From: JAOZTV01 sp965371805
GTDB lineage: Bacteria > Acidobacteriota > Aminicenantia > UBA2199
Direction: 5' to 3'
Length of the DNA: 64,000 nt
Assembly: GCA_965371805.1 (NCBI GenBank)
Contig: CBDUZW010000017.1
Location: forward strand, 1-64,000
The position numbers were made by a program, and so were the translations under genes. The stretch's first letter is position 1, and each line of letters opens with the position of its first letter. The notes under the pieces were generated by a model. The model did no database searches and was not told the DNA's origin. It saw nothing but the letters and a program-made list of their open reading frames with translations. Below, piece by piece: positions 59,269-64,000 of this stretch.

Positions 59269-61910
59269 TTTAATATCTTTTGTGCAAAGACATATTTTAA
59301 TATCCCCCCGCTTTTAAAATAATCCACTTCGATTGAAGTATCTAATCTGCATCTTAAATCAAAAATAATACTTCTGGATGTTGAAACAGCCTTACATTTT
59401 AAGATAGCTCCTGGTGTTAATTCTGATATTTCGTTAATTGTAAATAAATCTTCCCCCGTCAATTTTAAGGTATCTGCATTTTCACCATTTGTAAATTCCA
59501 GAGGTAATACACCCATTCCTATCAAATTACTTCTATGTATCCGTTCAAACGATTCAGCTATTACTGCTTTAATGTTTAATAACATGGTGCCTTTTGCTGC
59601 CCAGTCTCTTGAAGATCCTGTTCCATATTCCTTCCCGCCGATCACTATTAATGGAGTTTCATCTGCTTTGTATTTAGAAGCTATATCATATACATAACCT
59701 TTCTCTTTTTCAGGAAATTTAAGAGAATAACCTCCCTCAATATTATTTAATAATTTATTTTTTATCCTTATATTTGCAAATGTTCCTCTCATCATAACTT
59801 CATGATTACCTCTTCTTGAACCATATGTATTAAAATCTGATACTTTTATATTGTTTTCTTTCAGGTATTTCCCGGCTGGATAATTCTCAGATATATTTCC
59901 TGCAGGTGAGATATGGTCTGTTGTTACCGAATCACCTAATAATAAGAGTATTCTTGCATCAATTATATCATTAACTGGTATTGGTTTTTTTGAGAAATTT
60001 TTAAAAAAAGGAGGTTTTCTAATGAAGGTTGATTCTTGATTCCAGTTATACTTAATCCCTTTTGCCGCTTTAAGATTTTTCCAGTTTAAATCACCTTCAG
60101 TTATATCACTGTACTTTTCCTTAAACATATCCGGTGTAATTATTTTGTCTATAATATCATTGATCTCTTTAGATGAAGGCCAGATATCTTTTAGAAATAC
60201 CGGATTATTATTATTATAGCCAAGTGGCTCTTTTGTAAGATCAATATCAACTCTTCCTGCAATTGAATAGGCAATTACCAATGGTGGTGAAGCAAGGTAG
60301 TTTGCTTTCACATCAGAATGAATTCTTGCTTCAAAATTCCTATTTCCTGATAGAATAGAAGCAGCAACGAGATCATTCTCAATTATTGTGTTTTTTACTT
60401 CAATTGGTATTGGACCACTATTGCCAATACAAGTAGTACATCCATAACCAACAACAAAAAAACCCAGTTTTTCCAGATAATAAAGAAGATCTGATTTTTT
60501 CAGATAATCTGTTACAACCTTTGATCCAGGAGCAAGTGATGTTTTTATATATGGCTTCACCCTTAATCCTTTTTCATATGCTTTTTTTGCTAATAGTCCG
60601 GCACCGATCATTACAACCGGGTTTGAAGTGTTTGTACATGACGTAATTGCAGCAATTACCACACTTCCATCATTCATCTCATAAAGTTTTTTATTATATT
60701 CAAATGATATATCTTTATTATTTCCATATTCCGGAAAACCTTTTCTAAAACTCTCTTTAATATCTTCAATATTAAATCTGTCCTGAGGTCTTTTAGGCCC
60801 TGCAATAGAAGGTTTTATTTCAGAAAGATCAAATTCTATTAATTTACTATACTCTGGTTCTATTTCATCTGAATAAAATAAATCTTGTTCCTTACAATAA
60901 ATTTCAGTTATCTCCGAAGATTCTTCTCTATTTGTAAGTTTGAGAAAATTAATAGTCTGTTCATCTACTGGAAAAAAACCGCAAGTAGCTCCATATTCTG
61001 GAGCCATATTAGAAATTGTCGCCCTGTCAGGTAGTGTCATATTTTTCAAAGCAGGGCCAAAAAATTCAACAAATTTTTCGACTACTTCTGCTTTTCTTAA
61101 TCTTTCTGTTACTGTCAATACTAAATCAGTTGTTGTAACCCCTTCTCTTAATGTTCCAGTCATTTTAACCCCTACTACTTCAGGGATTGTCATGTAATAT
61201 GCCTGTCCCATCATAACTGCTTCTGCTTCAATCCCCCCAACACCCCATCCAAGAACCCCTATTCCATTAATCATTGTTGTATGGGAATCTGTTCCTATCA
61301 GCGTATCAGGAATTAATAATGTCTCACTATTCTCGTCTTTTTTTGTAACAACATCAGATATAAATTCAAGATTAACCTGGTGAATTATTCCTGCTCCAGG
61401 CGGAAAAACCTTAAGATTGTCAAAGTTTTTTTGAGCCCATTTTAATAATTTATAACGTTCTGAATTTCTCTCATACTCTTTATTTAAATTTTTTTTATAG
61501 GAATCTTCCGTTCCAAAATAATCAACCTGAATTGAATGATCAATAATTAAATCTGTCTTTATAACCGGATTTATTATAGCAGGATCTTTACCCTTTTCAA
61601 TTGCAGCATCTCTCATAGCAGCCAGGTCAACTACAGCAGGTACTCCTGTAAAATCCTGCATAATAACTCTTGATGGGTAAAAAGCAATCTCTTTTTTATT
61701 TTCTTGTTTAGTATTCCACCTTGCCAATTTTAAAATATCAGATTCTTTTACAATTTGATTATCACAATTGCGAATCATATTCTCTAAAAGAATTCTAATT
61801 GAATATGGCAATCTGTTTAGAGAGATATCGTTTTCCTTTGCAAACTCAGTTAGACTATAGTAATTGTATTTGTTGTTATTTATTTTTATTGTTTTTTTTA
61901 TTTTTTCCAT
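59265..61910 (-). CDS. acnA: aconitate hydratase (AcnA type)
   Basis: The 881-residue protein has MQDFTGVPAVVDLAAMRDAA, LIGTDSHTTMINGIGVLGWG, the cluster cysteines in AITSCTNTSNP (near 423) and YGCTTCIGNSGPI (near 488-491), and GKEYGTGSSRDWAAKGTMLL. It interconverts citrate and isocitrate in the TCA cycle and matches the AcnA/IRP length. AGGAGTAAATTATG fixes the start. It is divergent from the fumarase gene. Confidence 0.96.
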   Translation of the reverse strand: MEKIKKTIKINNNKYNYYSLTEFAKENDISLNRLPYSIRILLENMIRNCDNQIVKESDILKLARWNTKQENKKEIAFYPSRVIMQDFTGVPAVVDLAAMRDAAIEKGKDPAIINPVIKTDLIIDHSIQVDYFGTEDSYKKNLNKEYERNSERYKLLKWAQKNFDNLKVFPPGAGIIHQVNLEFISDVVTKKDENSETLLIPDTLIGTDSHTTMINGIGVLGWGVGGIEAEAVMMGQAYYMTIPEVVGVKMTGTLREGVTTTDLVLTVTERLRKAEVVEKFVEFFGPALKNMTLPDRATISNMAPEYGATCGFFPVDEQTINFLKLTNREESSEITEIYCKEQDLFYSDEIEPEYSKLIEFDLSEIKPSIAGPKRPQDRFNIEDIKESFRKGFPEYGNNKDISFEYNKKLYEMNDGSVVIAAITSCTNTSNPVVMIGAGLLAKKAYEKGLRVKPYIKTSLAPGSKVVTDYLKKSDLLYYLEKLGFFVVGYGCTTCIGNSGPIPIEVKNTIIENDLVAASILSGNRNFEARIHSDVKANYLASPPLVIAYSIAGRVDIDLTKEPLGYNNNNPVFLKDIWPSSKEINDIIDKIITPDMFKEKYSDITEGDLNWKNLKAAKGIKYNWNQESTFIRKPPFFKNFSKKPIPVNDIIDARILLLLGDSVTTDHISPAGNISENYPAGKYLKENNIKVSDFNTYGSRRGNHEVMMRGTFANIRIKNKLLNNIEGGYSLKFPEKEKGYVYDIASKYKADETPLIVIGGKEYGTGSSRDWAAKGTMLLNIKAVIAESFERIHRSNLIGMGVLPLEFTNGENADTLKLTGEDLFTINEISELTPGAILKCKAVSTSRSIIFDLRCRLDTSIEVDYFKSGGILKYVFAQKILN

Positions 61911-62025
61911 AATTTACTCCTAAAAGACTATTCTAAATAGATATTTTATTTTTGCAAGCTTTTTCATTGAATATTTTATTTCAATACAATATTATAAAAA
62001 ATAGATTTTTAAAAAAGAGGTAAAT

Positions 62026-63414
62026 ATGAAGAAAATGGATTTTAGAATAGAAAAAGATACAATGGGAGAGGTTAATGTTCCAGTAAATTTACTATATGGA
62101 GCTCAAACAGGAAGAGCAGTGGAAAATTTTCCAATAAGTGGTCTGACTTTACCATTTAATTTTATCAGATCAATTGCATTAATTAAAAAAAATGCAGCAA
62201 TTACTAATTTTGAATTAGGACTGCTTGATAAATCTATAAAAGATGTAATTATTAAGGCTTCAAATGAGGTAATTGATGGTAAACTTACAGACCATTTTGT
62301 AGTGGATATATTTCAAACCGGTTCTGGAACATCTACTAATATGAATGTAAATGAAGTAATTACAAATAGAGCAAACCAATTACTGGGATATAGTTTTGAA
62401 AAGAGAGGCCCAATTCACCCCAATGACCATGTAAATATGGGCCAGTCGAGTAATGATGTTATTCCTTCTTCATTACATTTAACATGTGTAATTCAGGTAT
62501 TTCGAAATTTAATCCCTGAGTTAGAACATTTCATTGAAATTTTAAAAACAAAAGAAAGTGAATTTAAGGATATTATTAAGATTGGAAGAACACATCTTCA
62601 GGATGCAACTCCTATCACTCTTGGTATGGAATTCTCGAGCTTCAGGGCTCAACTGGAATTCGGGTTAAAAATAATAAAAGAGAGTATTAAAAATCTTGCA
62701 TATTTAACTCTAGGAGGAACAGCTGTTGGAACAGGAATAAATGCTCATAAGGATTTTGGAGTAAAAATTATAGAAAAAATCAGTCTTGAAACAGGACTGC
62801 AATTTCATAAAACAGATAATCATTTCAAATCACAAAGCTCTTTAGATACAATTGTTCATTTTAGCGGAGTTCTTAAAACGATCGCCATATCTCTTATGAA
62901 AATAGCAAATGATATAAGATGGCTTTCAAGTGGTCCAAGATGCGGCATAGGAGAAATAAAGATTCCAGCAGTGCAACCCGGTTCTTCAATAATGCCTGGA
63001 AAGATTAATCCGGTAATAGCAGAATCTGTCTGTCAGGTGGCAGCTCAGGTTATTGGAAATGATACAACTATAACTATTGGAGGGCAGTCAGGTAATTTCC
63101 AACTAAATGTTATGATGCCGGTTATTTCATATAATATTATTCAATCGATAGATCTATTAAGTTCAGCATTAAAGATATTCGGTGAAAAATGTATCAAAGA
63201 TATTGAAGCTGATATTGATGTGTGCAATTCAAATGTAGAAAAGAGTCTTTCAACTGCAACTCCCCTGGCCTTGGTTTTAGGCTATGATAAAGTCGCTGAG
63301 ATCACAAAAAAAGCATTCAATTCAGGAAAAACAATTAAAGAAGTCGCTATAGAAGAAAACATTCTATCCAAAGAAGAACTATCAAAAATCCTGGATCCTA
63401 AGTCTATGATATAA
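62026..63414 (+). CDS. fumC: class II fumarate hydratase FumC
   Basis: The 462-residue protein has YGAQTGRAVENFPISGLTLP, GSGTSTNMNVNEVITNRANQ, GQSSNDVIPSSLH, GRTHLQDATPITLGMEFSSF and the signature GSSIMPGKINPVIAE. The TATPL end is also typical. GTGINAH and the GRTHLQDATP context favour fumarase over aspartase. GAGGTAAATATG fits the start. It acts in the TCA cycle next to aconitase. Confidence 0.93.
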   Translation: MKKMDFRIEKDTMGEVNVPVNLLYGAQTGRAVENFPISGLTLPFNFIRSIALIKKNAAITNFELGLLDKSIKDVIIKASNEVIDGKLTDHFVVDIFQTGSGTSTNMNVNEVITNRANQLLGYSFEKRGPIHPNDHVNMGQSSNDVIPSSLHLTCVIQVFRNLIPELEHFIEILKTKESEFKDIIKIGRTHLQDATPITLGMEFSSFRAQLEFGLKIIKESIKNLAYLTLGGTAVGTGINAHKDFGVKIIEKISLETGLQFHKTDNHFKSQSSLDTIVHFSGVLKTIAISLMKIANDIRWLSSGPRCGIGEIKIPAVQPGSSIMPGKINPVIAESVCQVAAQVIGNDTTITIGGQSGNFQLNVMMPVISYNIIQSIDLLSSALKIFGEKCIKDIEADIDVCNSNVEKSLSTATPLALVLGYDKVAEITKKAFNSGKTIKEVAIEENILSKEELSKILDPKSMI

Positions 63415-63551
63415 AATTAAGTGATTATTTATATTAGAATACAATTTTGATTTGTATTAAATATTTTCTTGAAACTTCAATATATTATATGTGATGGGCT
63501 GAATGCTATGTTAAATCATTGCTGATTTTAAAAAATGTTTACAGTTTTTGG

Positions 63552-63566
63552 TTGACATAATGTCAA
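63552..63566. promoter_or_regulatory. 15-bp palindrome overlapping a -35 hexamer
   Basis: TTGACATAATGTCAA is a perfect inverted repeat around a central A. It includes TTGACA, with CATAAT 18 bases further on, so it may be the promoter plus operator for the lipoprotein gene at 63830. The gap 63415-63829 otherwise shows an AATACAA/TTGTATT hairpin after fumC (63439-63459) and no gene. Confidence 0.4.
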
Positions 63567-63829
63567 GTGGGTTTACATAATCTGTTAGATGTTTTTGTGA
63601 ATTAATTTCTGTGTTTTTTTTAATAAATTTATATAATAATGTTAAATATAAACAAAATAAATAAAATAGACCGAATATATATAGATAATAAAAAATCTGT
63701 ATTTACCGGATAATGGCTTTTAATTTAACTTTCAATAAAAAAAACGTTAAAATAAAGTTTATTGTGGTTTTGGCATCATTTTTGCTATATTATATATGGG
63801 TATGATACTACTTTAAGGAGGGTGATATT

Positions 63830-64000
63830 ATGAAACTGAAACTTTTTTTATTATTTACATTAATCAGTATTTTTTTCATTGGATGTAATTTTAACAATTC
63901 AGACAGTGAAAATGATAATAATAATTTTGCAAGAGGGATATTTACTATAACAGATGCACCGAATGATGAGCTATCCGTTCTTCAGGTGGAACTTACAGAA
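63830..64000 (+). CDS. DUF4382-like lipoprotein, N-terminal part
   Basis: The frame starts at an ATG preceded by AAGGAGGGTG and runs to the end of the window, 57 codons. It encodes a lipoprotein signal (FLLFTLISIFFIGC) followed by RGIFTITDAPNDELSVLQVE, which resembles the start of DUF4382 domain proteins (typically xITDAPxDExxxVxVxIxE). The remainder lies outside the window. The function of the family is unknown. Confidence 0.7.
   Translation, partial: MKLKLFLLFTLISIFFIGCNFNNSDSENDNNNFARGIFTITDAPNDELSVLQVELTE

Overview
This window is AT-rich DNA from a flagellated diderm bacterium. Genes for both the P-ring (FlgI) and the L-ring (FlgH) imply an outer membrane. A FliW-CsrA pair, a 2Fe-superoxide reductase, a typical 2-Cys peroxiredoxin and an outer-membrane porin suit an anaerobic or microaerophilic, chemoheterotrophic diderm. 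The flgF-G-A-H-I-J order followed by non-proteobacterial features would fit a spirochaete (Leptospira-like) or another low-GC candidate phylum. I cannot place the organism from this sequence alone, and no rRNA or tRNA gene is visible.

Layout. 1-2423: a sulfide:quinone oxidoreductase-like flavoprotein with a very short DUF1641-like partner, divergent from a LysR regulator. 2437-8115: the rod/ring operon flgF-flgG-flgA-flgH-flgI-flgJ(M23), bracketed by two copies of a 172-176 bp palindromic (MITE-like) repeat. 8226-18100: an HDOD protein, an exported protein with a pseudopilin-like tail, a squalene/phytoene synthase, a porin plus FMN-binding protein, a degenerate acyl-CoA synthetase, a membrane-anchored reductive-dehalogenase-like protein and a C69 dipeptidase. 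18120-18828: fliW-csrA. 18829-28065: a decayed, accessory stretch with a beta-propeller gene fragment, a frameshifted lipoprotein gene, IS66 debris, an S9 peptidase, an intact beta-propeller protein, an AraC regulator and a Y1/RAYT transposase.

28066-41698 holds the most unusual part. An ancestral PP2C - radical-SAM - RRM-protein neighbourhood appears to have been interrupted by a seven-gene, tightly coupled, visibly less AT-rich cassette. Its genes are an NrtR-like Nudix regulator, an APH-type kinase, a tandem NadM-like nucleotidyltransferase, an asparagine-synthetase-type amidotransferase, a GT1 glycosyltransferase, a PIG-L deacetylase and a chorismatase (FkbO/Hyg5-like) domain fused to a radical SAM domain. 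The cassette is flanked by ~1 kb direct repeats of the radical-SAM gene: the full gene on one side and its 3' half on the other. This looks like a single-crossover insertion, and the cassette looks like an undescribed small-molecule pathway that starts from chorismate. Its promoter carries a palindrome in the -35/-10 spacer, as expected for autoregulation by the Nudix repressor.

41767-64000 is core genome. It holds a giant M1-M28-PDZ exopeptidase, a PspC protein, parB-parA with a 16-bp parS-like palindrome upstream, der, ispF, a PIN-TRAM ATPase-less YacL homologue, tatC-tatA, and lplA with the whole pyruvate dehydrogenase complex (E1 alpha, E1 beta, E2, E3). Divergent to these are ahpC and a superoxide reductase with a Fur/PerR-like box, followed by a ZIP metal transporter, aconitase, fumarase and the start of a DUF4382-like lipoprotein. 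Pyruvate dehydrogenase, lipoate ligase, aconitase and fumarase point to acetyl-CoA and (partial) TCA metabolism. The oxidative-stress genes sit next to these iron-sulfur enzymes.
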